From RGIG3009 sp045595845 (GTDB lineage Bacteria; Bacillota; Clostridia; Oscillospirales; Acutalibacteraceae): DNA of 49,784 nt. Below, piece after piece: positions 1-8,644 of this stretch (position 1 is its first letter; each line of letters begins with the position of its first letter). The translations under genes were made by a program, and so were the position numbers. The stretch covers positions 1 to 49,784 of the forward strand of contig JAZOBF010000014.1 of NCBI GenBank assembly GCA_045595845.1. Direction: 5' to 3'. The notes under the pieces were generated by a model. The model made no database searches. It was not told where the DNA came from and saw only the letters and a program-made list of their open reading frames with translations.

Positions 1-195
1 AAACACAGTAAATCCTTTCGGATTTACGAGTATTTTAACGCAGCAGACGCAACATTTCCCCAAAATAAATCGGGTTCGAATGCGTCAGTTGTGGTTACGG
101 TTTCTACATCTTTCGCCGCAGTAAGAGCGAATGCCTCAATATGGTCTCGCAAGGCAAATGCCTTGCGAGACCATATACGAAGGCTCACATGTTCA
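1..195. other. Left edge with two stem-loops, no assigned gene
   Basis: This stretch lies downstream of the minus-strand sugar-binding lipoprotein. It holds a perfect 16-bp stem at 139-154/161-176 with a 6-nt loop and no U-tract, which could protect the 3' end of the mRNA, and a second hairpin GTAAATCC/GGATTTAC at 8-27. A short minus-strand frame runs through it and stops inside the second hairpin. It could be the tail of a small gene or of a degraded one, but I cannot assign it. Confidence 0.4.
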
Positions 196-1647
196 TTATT
201 TCTGTGCCGTATCCAGTTTGTTGTTTGCCTGCTTGACAAGCGCTTCAACAACACTGCGATATTGGCTTAACATCGGAGCAACCTGTGCGGCAGTAGCCTT
301 AAAGATACTATCCGTCAAGGGTTGGGCAGCACTGCCGAAAGGCATAACGAGATGCCAGTTTTCGGCATTGAAAATGTTCTGCTGCGCTCTGCAGCTCTTA
401 TACACTTCCAAGATAGTCTTGGTGGCAAAGAAGTTGTTCTCATCGTAGTTCTCAGCATCCAGCCAGTAACGCAGGAAATACGGAACCGCGGCGGCGTTCT
501 TCGCACCAACGGGTATGGCATAAGCCTCTAACTCTTTATACAGTTGATAATAGTTCTTCTCCCCGTCCATCTGCGGCATCGGAACGACACTCAGCTGACC
601 TTTGGATTTCAGATCGGTAAAGTAGAAGTGCGTTTTTCTGGCACCGATAATGGAGTCATTGAAGAACAGGATCTTACCGGACTCAAACGGCTCAAGCATA
701 AAGGTACCACCGGTGGTAAGTCCGGCATCTCTAATCTTGATATACTTCTGGATACCCTGTGCCAGTTTGGAATCCGTCATGTTGTTAACATAACCGTTTT
801 CGGTATAGCGCACAAAATCCGAACCGACCAGCTGTGCCGCAACCTGGAAATGCGCCGGGTTAAATGCCTTATAGTTCTCGTCAGCCGCTTCCTTGAAATC
901 AGTCATAACTTCAACAAACTTATTCCAAGTCCACTTGCCTTTTTTCCACAAAGCATACGGATCTTCCAAATCGTAGCGAGTAACCAATGCTTTGTTATAC
1001 AGCAAAACATTGGGCAGCTGCATCAAGGTGTTCTGCATGTTCACCGCGTACGCATTGCCCTTGTAAGTGTATTGCTTCAATACCTGTTGGTCCCAGGCAG
1101 CATCGCTGAAATCATATCCGGTTTTGGAAAGCGGTTGCAGCATGGCCATAGTCGTAGGATCCGCAACCCTCATACGGATAATATCCGGCGCGTTCTTTGC
1201 TGCCTGCTTCGCGGCGATCTCGGTAGCATAGTCGGCGTAGGAACCGAGCTGCCAGTCAACCGTGATGCCGGTTTCTTTTGTGAAGTTCCGGATTACTTTC
1301 TCCGCATCCGTAATGGATCTGACTTCGTTCCAGTTGTAGAAAACGATTTTGGTGTTCCTCAGGTTCGCCGGCATCTTTGCCTTGACCTGAGCCCAGGACA
1401 AGCTTTGCGTGTTACCCTGAGGTTTTTTCGTGGTGGTAACATTTACCGAACCGCTACCGGACGGTTGATCGCCGCCAACCGTTGTGGTCACATCAGGATC
1501 GTCACCGCCAACCGTGGTCACAACATCGTCGCCACCGGCAGTAGTGGTTGCCGTGGTATCGTCTTTAGTACCGCCGCACGCGACCATTGACAGCATCAAA
1601 GCGAGTGCCAACAGGCCAAAGACGATTCGTTTTGTGATTGCTTTCAT
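196..1647 (-). CDS. Sugar ABC transporter substrate-binding lipoprotein
   Basis: Extracellular solute-binding protein of the carbohydrate ABC importer type (family 1), 483 residues. The N-terminus has a lysine-rich start, a hydrophobic stretch and a lipobox ending in VACGG, so the mature protein should be lipid-anchored at Cys24. A Thr/Gly/Asp-rich linker of about 50 residues follows, then a two-lobed binding domain. The ribosome binding site AAGGAGG lies 7 nt before the ATG. It follows a MalG-type permease gene by 31 bp and lies downstream of fucose isomerase and a ketose epimerase, so the ligand is probably a fucose- or ketose-type sugar; that ligand is inferred from context only. Confidence 0.88.
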   Translation of the reverse strand: MKAITKRIVFGLLALALMLSMVACGGTKDDTTATTTAGGDDVVTTVGGDDPDVTTTVGGDQPSGSGSVNVTTTKKPQGNTQSLSWAQVKAKMPANLRNTKIVFYNWNEVRSITDAEKVIRNFTKETGITVDWQLGSYADYATEIAAKQAAKNAPDIIRMRVADPTTMAMLQPLSKTGYDFSDAAWDQQVLKQYTYKGNAYAVNMQNTLMQLPNVLLYNKALVTRYDLEDPYALWKKGKWTWNKFVEVMTDFKEAADENYKAFNPAHFQVAAQLVGSDFVRYTENGYVNNMTDSKLAQGIQKYIKIRDAGLTTGGTFMLEPFESGKILFFNDSIIGARKTHFYFTDLKSKGQLSVVPMPQMDGEKNYYQLYKELEAYAIPVGAKNAAAVPYFLRYWLDAENYDENNFFATKTILEVYKSCRAQQNIFNAENWHLVMPFGSAAQPLTDSIFKATAAQVAPMLSQYRSVVEALVKQANNKLDTAQK

Positions 1648-1678
1648 TTTGACTCCTCCTTAAATAATTGTATATTTA

Positions 1679-2602
1679 TCAGCCAACAATGCCGCTGGTT
1701 GCGACACTGGCAATAAATCGTTTTTGAATGAAAATGTAGAAAATCAACATCGGTGTGATAGTAAGCAGGCAAGCAGCCAGCACAATCTGCTTGTAGGTGA
1801 ACGAGGACATTTGCATGACCTGGACTATATAAATCTCCAGTGTACGCTCATAGTTTAACATCTGAACACCGATGGGGAAATTGTCCGTCAGGTACATCTG
1901 CGCAAGGAACGAGTCATTCCAGTGCCAAATAACGGAGAAGACCGTTACTGTAACGAAAACAACGCTGGAAGACGGTAACACGATTTGAAGAAAAGTTCTC
2001 CAAGTTCCGGCGCCGTCCACCCATGCAGCCTCTTCAATTTCTTTCGGAAGGCCCTTAAAAAACTGCGTATATATGTAGATAAACAACCCGCCGTTCAGAC
2101 CAACGCCCAACAAAGAGGGAATCCAAAATACAAAGGGCGTGTTCAAAATACCGAAATTCTGGAAGTTCACATAACTGGGGATGATCGTCATGGCATTGGG
2201 CACTAAAATGGACAAAAACATGAAGGCGGTTAAAAGCCCCTTGCCTTTAAAATTGAAACGCGCCAGCCCGAACGCCGCGACCGCACACGAAGCAATTCCC
2301 AAGGCCGCCGGTAACATTTCGTTAATCAGAGTCGAAAGCATTGTCGCGCCCAAATTTATGGAGCTCACAGCATGCTTGAGATTTTCAATAGTCAAATGGG
2401 CAGGCACCCACTGAATAGACGGGTTAAAATAGTCCTGCGAGCTCATAAAAGCGTTGACAATCAGGTAGATGATCGGGTAAATCAACACATAGCTGAACGC
2501 AAGCAGGAAAATGTAGCGAAACGCATTGCCCGCAACTTTCCCCAAAATCCTTTTACCTGTCGTGGCACTATTACCTCTTAATAAAGTCACCGGTTCATTC
2601 AT
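1679..2602 (-). CDS. Carbohydrate ABC transporter permease (MalG-type)
   Basis: Inner-membrane permease of a CUT1-type sugar importer, 307 residues with about six membrane segments. The ABC-ATPase coupling motif is visible as EEAAWVDGAGTWRTFLQIVLP in the second half of the protein, as in MalG. It is followed by the binding lipoprotein gene. CUT1 importers normally have two different permeases, and no MalF-type partner or ATPase is present in this window. The start is not well fixed, because GGAAGGG directly abuts the ATG. Transcription probably starts from the promoter at 2783-2811. Confidence 0.9.
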   Translation of the reverse strand: MNEPVTLLRGNSATTGKRILGKVAGNAFRYIFLLAFSYVLIYPIIYLIVNAFMSSQDYFNPSIQWVPAHLTIENLKHAVSSINLGATMLSTLINEMLPAALGIASCAVAAFGLARFNFKGKGLLTAFMFLSILVPNAMTIIPSYVNFQNFGILNTPFVFWIPSLLGVGLNGGLFIYIYTQFFKGLPKEIEEAAWVDGAGTWRTFLQIVLPSSSVVFVTVTVFSVIWHWNDSFLAQMYLTDNFPIGVQMLNYERTLEIYIVQVMQMSSFTYKQIVLAACLLTITPMLIFYIFIQKRFIASVATSGIVG

Positions 2603-2775
2603 CCCTTCCGAACGATCGTTAATGGTTTTGTCATTCTTTGAAATGTCATGTCAGGAAAGCACAACGCATAAAACCACCATCTTTTTTAATGGCCACAAAC
2701 GATTTCCCGACATTTTTAAACGGTAGTGTTTGATGTGACATTCGTCAAAAGCAACAACAATGACCGCAGTTTAAC

Positions 2776-2811
2776 TGGTACTATTGTACCACTACTTTTT
2801 CAAATATGCAA
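2776..2811 (-). promoter_or_regulatory. Promoter with palindromic operator for the permease-lipoprotein pair
   Basis: On the minus strand TTGCAT (2806-2811) and TACAAT (2783-2788) are separated by 17 bp. A perfect palindrome, TGGTAC-N4-GTACCA at 2776-2791, covers the -10 box. This is the expected layout for a repressor operator of the GntR or LacI type; the regulator is not in the window. Confidence 0.6.
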
Positions 2812-2924
2812 TAGATAATGTTGCCCTTTGGTTAAACAATATTGGCGTAAACGGCAAAAATGCGTATTTTTTTATAAATTTCTCCAACTTTTTTGCACAA
2901 ATCAACCGATTGTGACACAAGAGC

Positions 2925-2965
2925 AAAGGCACCGCTCGTTTCGGTTACAACAAGCAGTGCCTTTT
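2925..2965 (-). terminator. Stem-loop after fucI
   Basis: AAAGGCACCGCT at 2925-2936 pairs with AGCAGTGCCTTT at 2953-2964 with one mismatch. It lies 13 bp past the fucI stop. The following T-tract is poor on the minus strand, so it may be a weak terminator. The rest of the 375-bp gap up to 2602 holds the permease promoter and nothing else that I can identify. Confidence 0.5.
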
Positions 2966-2977
2966 GTCCATTACTTA

Positions 2978-4783
2978 TTATTTTTTGAACAGAGGACCAT
3001 ACGCTGCACAAGCGCGGTAATCCTGTCCTTCCTTATCCATACCGAATGCATTCCACGCAGAGGGACGGAAAATGTCTTCCTCCGGCACATTATGCATACA
3101 TACCGGAATGCGGAGCATCGAGCACAGGGTAATGAGGTCGGCACCGATGTGACCGTACGAAATGGCACCGTGGTTGGCACCCCAGTTGTTCATAACCTCA
3201 TACGCTGTCTTGAAGGGGCTTCCCTCTTTGCCGTCGCAACGCGGTGCAAACCAAGTGCACGGCCAGGTAGGATTGGTGCGTTCCATCAGCGTATCGGATA
3301 TATCATCCGGCAGATGCACCGTCCACCCCTCTGCAATCTGCAGGACTGGGCCGAGCCCTTTAACAAGATTCAAACGAATCATGGTGCAAGGCATTTCCGC
3401 TTTCGTAGTGAAATGGCTGGAGAACCCGCCGCCGCGGAAATTATCAAAGCCGGCTTCGCACCAAACGGTGGCGTCCGTCATTTTCTTGATATCCTCGTCG
3501 GTAACTTCCCACCATTTCTTCATGACGGCATTTCCGTTTTCGTCGGTGCAAACACCCGATGCATCCAGACAAGCGGCACCCGAGTTGAGCAAATGGATAA
3601 TACCGTCAGATTCTTTTGCCTTGCCCTTCAGCTTGTAACCGGTAACACGCTTAACGGCGTCACCGCTCCAATAAGTACGCACATCCGCGAAGATTTGTGC
3701 GCGGTGAGTCAGCAAGCGCATAAACAGCATACCCATGCCGTTGAGCACATCGTTTTCAGTCGCCAAGGTGTACGGTTCGCGCGCACCGCTATAGTCAAAG
3801 GTAGAGCTGAGTAACGCCTCGGGATAATCGCAGTTCGGCCAATGATCCGTCCACTGACGCTGACCTTGGAAACCGCCGACGATGGCATTGTGTCCGACCA
3901 TTTCTTCTTCAAAACCTTCGGGTAAGTTTTTGTTGCCCGCCATCAAATCCTTGATGATACAATACATCTTGACAGTGAATTCCCACTGCTTTTCCTTTTG
4001 TTCGGGCGTGAACTTGACAAAATCCGGATTGTCATCGCGCCCCTCTTTGCAGTGTTCCTTCGTCCAAGCAAGAGCTTTTTGATACTCTTCTTCGTTGTAG
4101 ATGCCTTCTTCTATACGGCGAAGAACCTCTATCTCATCTACCGACTCGACGCGCATCCCAAAATATTCTTCCATGAAGTTCTGATCCATGATCGAACCGC
4201 CGATACCCATGCACTGGGAACCGATCTGGAGATACGACTTCCCGCGCATCGTCGCAACCGCCACGGCAGCACGACCGAAGCGAAGCAATTTTTCCTTGAC
4301 ATCTTCGGGAATGGTTTCCACCATATCCACATCCTGCACTTCATGGCCGTAGATGCCGAACGCGGGCAATCCTTTTTGTGCATGAGACGCCAACACCGCC
4401 GCCAAATACACGGCGCCGGGACGCTCGGTTCCGTTAAAGCCCCACACAGCCTTGATGGTGTTCGGATCCATGTCCATGGTCTCCGAGCCGTAGCACCAAC
4501 ACGGCGTGACCGAAAGTGTAATGTCTACGCCCTCGCGTTTGAATTTATCGGCACACGCCGCGGTTTCCGCCACACGCCCGATCGTGGTATCGGCCATGAC
4601 GACCTTAACCGGTTCGCCGTTGGAATAGAACAGGTTTTCTTCAAACAACTTTTTCGCCGCGTTGGCAAGTGCCCACACCTGCGGTTCCAAACTTTCGCGA
4701 AGCTTCATCGGTCCGCGACGCCCGTCCACCAAGGGACGAATACCGATTACGGGATATTGACCAATATATCTGTTTTCCGCCAT
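2978..4783 (-). CDS. fucI: L-fucose isomerase
   Basis: Converts L-fucose to L-fuculose (it may also accept D-arabinose), the first step of fucose catabolism, in the cytoplasm with Mn2+. The 601-residue length and sequence align along their whole extent with what I know of E. coli FucI, including the blocks around TPCWCYGSETMDMDP, WGFNGTERPGAVYL and NWGANHG. The metal ligands are present as Glu343 (ATEND), Asp367 (ADVRTYW) and His538 (NWGANHG), matching E337, D361 and H528 of E. coli. The ribosome binding site is GGGAGG before an A-rich spacer. It lies downstream of an epimerase gene; no fuculokinase or fuculose-phosphate aldolase is in the window. Confidence 0.96.
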   Translation of the reverse strand: MAENRYIGQYPVIGIRPLVDGRRGPMKLRESLEPQVWALANAAKKLFEENLFYSNGEPVKVVMADTTIGRVAETAACADKFKREGVDITLSVTPCWCYGSETMDMDPNTIKAVWGFNGTERPGAVYLAAVLASHAQKGLPAFGIYGHEVQDVDMVETIPEDVKEKLLRFGRAAVAVATMRGKSYLQIGSQCMGIGGSIMDQNFMEEYFGMRVESVDEIEVLRRIEEGIYNEEEYQKALAWTKEHCKEGRDDNPDFVKFTPEQKEKQWEFTVKMYCIIKDLMAGNKNLPEGFEEEMVGHNAIVGGFQGQRQWTDHWPNCDYPEALLSSTFDYSGAREPYTLATENDVLNGMGMLFMRLLTHRAQIFADVRTYWSGDAVKRVTGYKLKGKAKESDGIIHLLNSGAACLDASGVCTDENGNAVMKKWWEVTDEDIKKMTDATVWCEAGFDNFRGGGFSSHFTTKAEMPCTMIRLNLVKGLGPVLQIAEGWTVHLPDDISDTLMERTNPTWPCTWFAPRCDGKEGSPFKTAYEVMNNWGANHGAISYGHIGADLITLCSMLRIPVCMHNVPEEDIFRPSAWNAFGMDKEGQDYRACAAYGPLFKK

Positions 4784-4897
4784 TTTTTAAAACCTCCCTA
4801 TTTCTTTGACATCCATTTTACTATATTCTCACAACATTGGCAAGAGAATTTTGAAAAATCCGCGCCGGAAGATGCTGGGCATGGCTATGCCACCTAT

Positions 4898-4965
4898 AAC
4901 AAACCCCCTTGGGGACCGCCTCGAAAAACAATTGCTCGAGTGTCTTCCCTAAGGGGGGTGTTGTT
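4898..4965. repeat. Long imperfect inverted repeat between epimerase and fucI
   Basis: The arm at 4898-4915 pairs with the arm at 4946-4965 with a 2-nt bulge and one mismatch, and an inner CTCGA/TCGAG pair closes the loop. In the mRNA this would be a strong hairpin between the epimerase and fucI. Without a U-tract it is more likely a processing or stability element, or a small palindromic insertion, than a terminator. Confidence 0.6.
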
Positions 4966-4987
4966 ACAAAAAGAAATTTCTTTCCGG

Positions 4988-5866
4988 TTATCTTTCCATC
5001 ATTTTGCGGCTGAATTCGAGCAAGCGTTTTGCTTCCCCGTCGATACCCGCCTCGGAACAATCCGGAACGAGGTCACGCCACACTTTAATATCGCGGCCGA
5101 CTTCGCCACCGATCATCACGAAGGGCTCAGAGACGATGCGGCCCTGATAGTTGATTTCTTTGAGCGCGCCAAAGATCTCGTTCCAATCCAGATGGCCGTA
5201 ACCGCTTCCGGGAGGTGTGCGGTTGTTTTCGCCGGTATGGAAACTGGTCAGTCTGTCACCGACCAAGCGAATCGCGTCACCGATCGACGCTTCCTCAATA
5301 TTCATGTGATAGGTATCGAGCAAAACACCAATGTTTTTGCTGTCGAAGTGACTGACATAATCGAGCGCTTCCTGAGCGGTGTTGATCAAGCACCCCTCAA
5401 AACGGTTGACCGCCTCCACGCAGTAGGTGATGCCGTAATCTTCCGCCGTCTTGACCAGTTGCGCCATGCTTTCCAAACTGCGGTTCAAAATATCCGTTTT
5501 GTCGTTGACGACATAGTTCGGAGAACCCCAACCCGCATAGCTGACGCCCGACAGCAAGGTGCCGTCCATCACGGCCATTTTTTCCATGATATTCTGCAAA
5601 TAAACGACGCCGCCTTTGCGAACCTTTTCATCCGCGTTGGAAATGTCGTACGCCGGATCCAGACCTAAACTGTAGGTCAGTTCGATACCGCACTCGTCCG
5701 CCAATTTCTTCAGTTCGCGCAACTTCGTGTCACTCATTTCGAGCAACGGTTGAGCTTGGAACTCCAGGACATCAAACCCGATATCAGCCGCCTTGCGAAT
5801 ATACTTCGCATGATCGGCATCCCAGTTTTTCTCCCAGAAGTTCATGAAAATACCAAACTTATTCAT
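4988..5866 (-). CDS. D-psicose/D-tagatose 3-epimerase family sugar epimerase
   Basis: TIM-barrel sugar isomerase/epimerase that inverts C3 of free ketohexoses, such as D-fructose to D-psicose. Over 292 residues it resembles clostridial D-psicose 3-epimerases, with the four metal ligands at the family positions: Glu151 (CVEAVNRFE), Asp184 (LLDTYHMNIEE), His210 (FHTGENNR) and Glu247 (SEPFV). The GSDIKVWRD-like segment (GRDIKVWRDL) near the C-terminus is also typical. The start ATG follows AAGGAGAG. It heads the minus-strand sugar cluster. The exact substrate (psicose, tagatose or a 6-deoxy ketose such as fuculose) cannot be read from the sequence. Confidence 0.9.
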   Translation of the reverse strand: MNKFGIFMNFWEKNWDADHAKYIRKAADIGFDVLEFQAQPLLEMSDTKLRELKKLADECGIELTYSLGLDPAYDISNADEKVRKGGVVYLQNIMEKMAVMDGTLLSGVSYAGWGSPNYVVNDKTDILNRSLESMAQLVKTAEDYGITYCVEAVNRFEGCLINTAQEALDYVSHFDSKNIGVLLDTYHMNIEEASIGDAIRLVGDRLTSFHTGENNRTPPGSGYGHLDWNEIFGALKEINYQGRIVSEPFVMIGGEVGRDIKVWRDLVPDCSEAGIDGEAKRLLEFSRKMMER

Positions 5867-5900
5867 TTGTAAATCTCTCCTTTACAATGTAATCCGTTAA

Positions 5901-5942
5901 TGACACCCCGTTTCTTTTTCACAAGCAAAAAGAACGCGGGTG
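5901..5942 (-). promoter_or_regulatory. Hairpin in the epimerase 5' leader
   Basis: ACACCC...AAAAAG arms on either side of a short loop form an imperfect stem just upstream of the AAGGAGAG site. It lies between the promoter at 5960-5988 and the start codon, so it would be in the untranslated leader. Its role is unknown. Confidence 0.4.
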
Positions 5943-5959
5943 TAAAAGTACGCAAATAC

Positions 5960-6011
5960 ATTATAACAACATTTTCCAAACTATGCAAGGAAATATGTTG
6001 CCAAGCGCTTG
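5960..6011 (-). promoter_or_regulatory. Promoter and LacI-type operator of the sugar cluster
   Basis: TTGCAT (5983-5988) and TATAAT (5960-5965) on the minus strand are 17 bp apart. Upstream, CAAGCGCTTG at 6002-6011 is a perfect palindrome with the central CG of LacI/CcpA-family operators. This suggests sugar- or catabolite-dependent control of the epimerase and fucI. Confidence 0.6.
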
Positions 6012-6086
6012 TAAAATATTGTTGTCTTTTGACGAGTAAATGAATGATAAATATCGAATAATGAAAAATGAATAATACAAAATCAA

Positions 6087-6114
6087 AAATCCGTCCACTC
6101 TCGTGAACGGATTT
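6087..6114 (-). terminator. Terminator of tRNA-Pro
   Basis: AAATCCGT (6087-6094) pairs with ACGGATTT (6107-6114), and on the minus strand the stem is followed by a T-rich tract. It sits just downstream of tRNA-Pro. A near-identical hairpin occurs at 49221-49256. Confidence 0.7.
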
Positions 6115-6121
6115 CCGATTT

Positions 6122-6198
6122 TGGTCGAGGCGACAGGATTTGAACCTGCGACCTCTGCGTCCCGAACGCAGCGCTCTACCAAACTGAGCCACGCCTCG
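6122..6198 (-). tRNA. tRNA-Pro(CGG)
   Basis: On the minus strand CGAGGCG pairs with CGCCTCG to form the acceptor stem. The anticodon arm is CTGCG-TTCGGGA-CGCAG, giving anticodon CGG. The T-arm is GCAGG-TTCAAAT-CCTGT, and ACCA is encoded at the 3' end. All arms are intact. Confidence 0.95.
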
Positions 6199-6256
6199 AT
6201 ATGTAATGTATTTAAACGAAAAGCGACGCATTCCTTGCGGTCGCGCTGCTACGCAG

Positions 6257-6373
6257 CTTCCGTTTGCGGTGCCCGAAATTTGCCACCTCACTATTGTTCG
6301 GCAAATTTCGACCGCGGCACCCGCTTGTTGCTCACTGCATCTGCCACAGGCAGCGTTCGCAACCGCGCCCACC
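6257..6373. repeat. tRNA-linked hairpin repeat, copy 1
   Basis: A 117-bp element upstream of tRNA-Pro. It has an internal stem, GAAATTTGCC pairing with GGCAAATTTC, and an outer pairing of GGTGCC with GGCACC. Related copies lie at 47311-47367 (partial) and 49522-49660. In the third copy the inner stem changes to GT/AC, so pairing is kept. The right end runs straight into a copy of the tRNA-Pro 5' end. No open frame of interest is inside. Confidence 0.75.
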
Positions 6374-6391
6374 AAACTGAGCCACGCCTCG
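6371..6391 (-). pseudogene. Duplicated 5' fragment of tRNA-Pro
   Basis: These 21 bases are identical to 6178-6198, the acceptor 5' strand and D-arm of the intact tRNA-Pro. The copy stops at the D-loop GGT and continues into the repeat at 6257-6373. It cannot make a tRNA. Confidence 0.85.
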
Positions 6392-6425
6392 TCATGCCGG
6401 CTGTTCGCGAGCAGTAGTCATTATA

Positions 6426-6620
6426 CTATGTTGTATACGGTTTGTCAACCATTTCTTTTGGTGTTTTTTCAGGCTTTGCGCCATCGCATAGTTGGGAATG
6501 GCATGCTTGGCTGTACGGACAACCGACACACGCCTTCCCGCTCTTCTTTTCTTTATAGAGATACCGCACGGCACACCCGACCACCGCCGCCAGCACCGTA
6601 GCAATGACACCGTTTATCAT
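6426..6620 (-). CDS. FeoB-associated Cys-rich membrane protein
   Basis: A 64-residue peptide with one N-terminal membrane helix (residues about 3-21), a short basic linker, and a cysteine cluster CVGCPYSQACHSQLCDG. This is the layout of the small FeoB-associated Cys-rich proteins that follow feoB in many Firmicutes; their role in ferrous iron uptake is not settled. It begins 6 bp after the feoB stop and so belongs to the feo operon. No clear terminator follows before the tRNA-Pro repeat. Confidence 0.82.
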   Translation of the reverse strand: MINGVIATVLAAVVGCAVRYLYKEKKSGKACVGCPYSQACHSQLCDGAKPEKTPKEMVDKPYTT

Positions 6621-6626
6621 ATTTCA

Positions 6627-8609
6627 TCACCCTTTACATTTACGAAGAAAGCCGTTTCGAGCGCAGAGATATACAACGACTGTTGCCATCAGCAGGATGG
6701 CAATCAAGCCCCACGCAAACGCAGCGCCCACCGTACCGGTGGTAATCAGCGTACCGATTTGATACACAAAAAATGCCACCGTGAACCCGACACCGAGTTG
6801 CAAGGCGATACCGCCCCACAACCATCGAGCACTCTTCATTTCGGCATTCATGGCACCGATAGCAGCAAAACAAGGCGGCGAATACAGATTAAACATCAAG
6901 TACGCGAGTGCGGCAGCTTTGGTGATTGCCATGATGCCGGCGGCTTCGGCGCCCGCACCATCCATCAAAGTAAAATTCTCGGCATCAATCAAGTTTTCCA
7001 AACCGACAAAGCAAACCGCCAATGTGCCGACGACATTTTCCTTTGCGATAAACCCGGTAATGGCAGCGGCAGCCAACTGCCAGCTGAGCACGCCGACGAT
7101 TGGAAAAAGTAAATAGGCAAACGGTGAAGCGACAGACGCCAAAATGGATTGGTCAGCCGATTCGGCGACCTGTAAACTCCAGGTAAATGTCTGCATAAGC
7201 TGCACCGCCATATTGCAAAGCAAGATAATGGTCGCCGCTTTCACGATATATGCCCACCCGCGACTGCACATGGATTGAAACGCTCTCCACAACGAGGGGA
7301 ACTTGTACTCGGGCAATTCGATGATAAAAAACGACTTTCTTACCATATGCCCGGTAATCTTGTTGACAAGCAGCGCGCACAAAAAGATGAGCACGATACC
7401 GGACAGATACATGGCGGTACTAACCCAACCCGCGTTATCGAAGAACACACCGGCAAACAGGGAAATAACCGGGATTTTTGCGCCGCACGGCATAAACGGT
7501 GCCAACATGGCGGTCGCACGGCGTTCACGCTCATTGCGAATGGTACGCGACGCCATAATACCCGGCACGGCACAACCGATGGTAATCACAAAGGGAATCA
7601 CCGATTTGCCGGACAAGCCGACTTTTTTAAAAATGGGATCGAGCACGACCGACACGCGGGCCATATACCCGCAATCCTCTAAAAGCGCGAGGAGAAAATA
7701 CATCACCATCACCAACGGCAAAAATCCGATAACCGCGATCACCCCGCCGATGACACCATCGACCAACAGCGCCGACAACAACGGATTGGCAGTTGTCAAT
7801 AGCGCCCCTATCCAATTTTGGAACATTCCCAGCCACGCGACCAAAATATCGGCGATTGGCTGACCAACCCACACCTGCGAGATTTGGAACACCAAAAACA
7901 TAACAACGGCAAAGATGGGAATTCCCAACCACTTGTTGGTGAGCACCGCATCAATCGTGTCGTGGATGCTGCGATCTCTTGTGAACATCTTGCGGGTCTC
8001 GACTTGCTCCACAATACCGTTTACAAACGAAAACCGCTTTCTGTCAGCCGCCTCCACCGCTTTTTTATCGGTAAAATCAATCACATCTTGTATGTATATT
8101 GCTTCCTGCCCCTTGCCCATCTGCGACACGGCCGCCTTGACAACCTCTTTAAGGCCTTTCGCAGAGGTGGAAACGGTATCCACCACCGGACACCCCAACA
8201 ACGCCGACAACGCCGTCGTATCAATTTGCGTATCCTTTTTGGCGTTAATATCGGCTTTATTGAGTGCCACTACCATCGGAATCCCCAGCTCCGACAACTG
8301 TGTGGTAAAAAACAAACTGCGGCTCAAATTTGTCGCATCCACAATATTGATGATTACATCAGGATTTTCGTTCTTGACATAAGTGCTGGTAACACTCTCC
8401 TCGGATGTAAATGGGGACATGGAGTAGGCACCCGGCAAATCAACAACGATTAGCTCCTCTTTCTCACTGTAATACGCCTTCTTAATCGAATGTGCTTTTT
8501 TATCAACCGTAACGCCTGCCCAGTTCCCGACCTTCTCGTTACGACCGGTCAACGCATTATACATGGTTGTTTTCCCGCTGTTCGGGTTCCCCGCCAACGC
8601 AATTCTCAT
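6627..8609 (-). CDS. feoB: Ferrous iron transport protein B
   Basis: Membrane Fe2+ transporter with a cytosolic G domain. The N-terminal GTPase has G1 GNPNSGKTT at residues 7-15, the DLPGAYS block and the NKAD motif; the rest has paired gate regions (around CAVPG and MPCGAKIPV) and about eight or more membrane helices. I place the start at 8609, giving 660 residues, because AGGAGG lies 8 nt before this ATG and the G domain begins at once; an upstream in-frame ATG lacks a ribosome site. A GTTAGC-N4-GCTAAC operator lies 36 bp upstream, and feoA precedes it. Confidence 0.95.
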   Translation of the reverse strand: MRIALAGNPNSGKTTMYNALTGRNEKVGNWAGVTVDKKAHSIKKAYYSEKEELIVVDLPGAYSMSPFTSEESVTSTYVKNENPDVIINIVDATNLSRSLFFTTQLSELGIPMVVALNKADINAKKDTQIDTTALSALLGCPVVDTVSTSAKGLKEVVKAAVSQMGKGQEAIYIQDVIDFTDKKAVEAADRKRFSFVNGIVEQVETRKMFTRDRSIHDTIDAVLTNKWLGIPIFAVVMFLVFQISQVWVGQPIADILVAWLGMFQNWIGALLTTANPLLSALLVDGVIGGVIAVIGFLPLVMVMYFLLALLEDCGYMARVSVVLDPIFKKVGLSGKSVIPFVITIGCAVPGIMASRTIRNERERRATAMLAPFMPCGAKIPVISLFAGVFFDNAGWVSTAMYLSGIVLIFLCALLVNKITGHMVRKSFFIIELPEYKFPSLWRAFQSMCSRGWAYIVKAATIILLCNMAVQLMQTFTWSLQVAESADQSILASVASPFAYLLFPIVGVLSWQLAAAAITGFIAKENVVGTLAVCFVGLENLIDAENFTLMDGAGAEAAGIMAITKAAALAYLMFNLYSPPCFAAIGAMNAEMKSARWLWGGIALQLGVGFTVAFFVYQIGTLITTGTVGAAFAWGLIAILLMATVVVYLCARNGFLRKCKG

Positions 8610-8644
8610 ATAAATTCCCTCCTGCGTTATATTCGTCACGCATG

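Noticed and set aside
24..254. Minus-strand 76-residue frame at the left edge
   Set aside because: It overlaps the end of the lipoprotein gene, has no ribosome site and matches no family that I know. It is mentioned only as part of the edge region.
544..1590. Long plus-strand frame opposite the sugar-binding lipoprotein
   Set aside because: It is the mirror of a clear gene with signal peptide and ribosome site, and it has no start signal or recognisable domain.
2828..5668. Long plus-strand frames opposite fucI and the epimerase
   Set aside because: Both antisense frames are by-products of codon use in well-supported enzymes with all catalytic residues in place.
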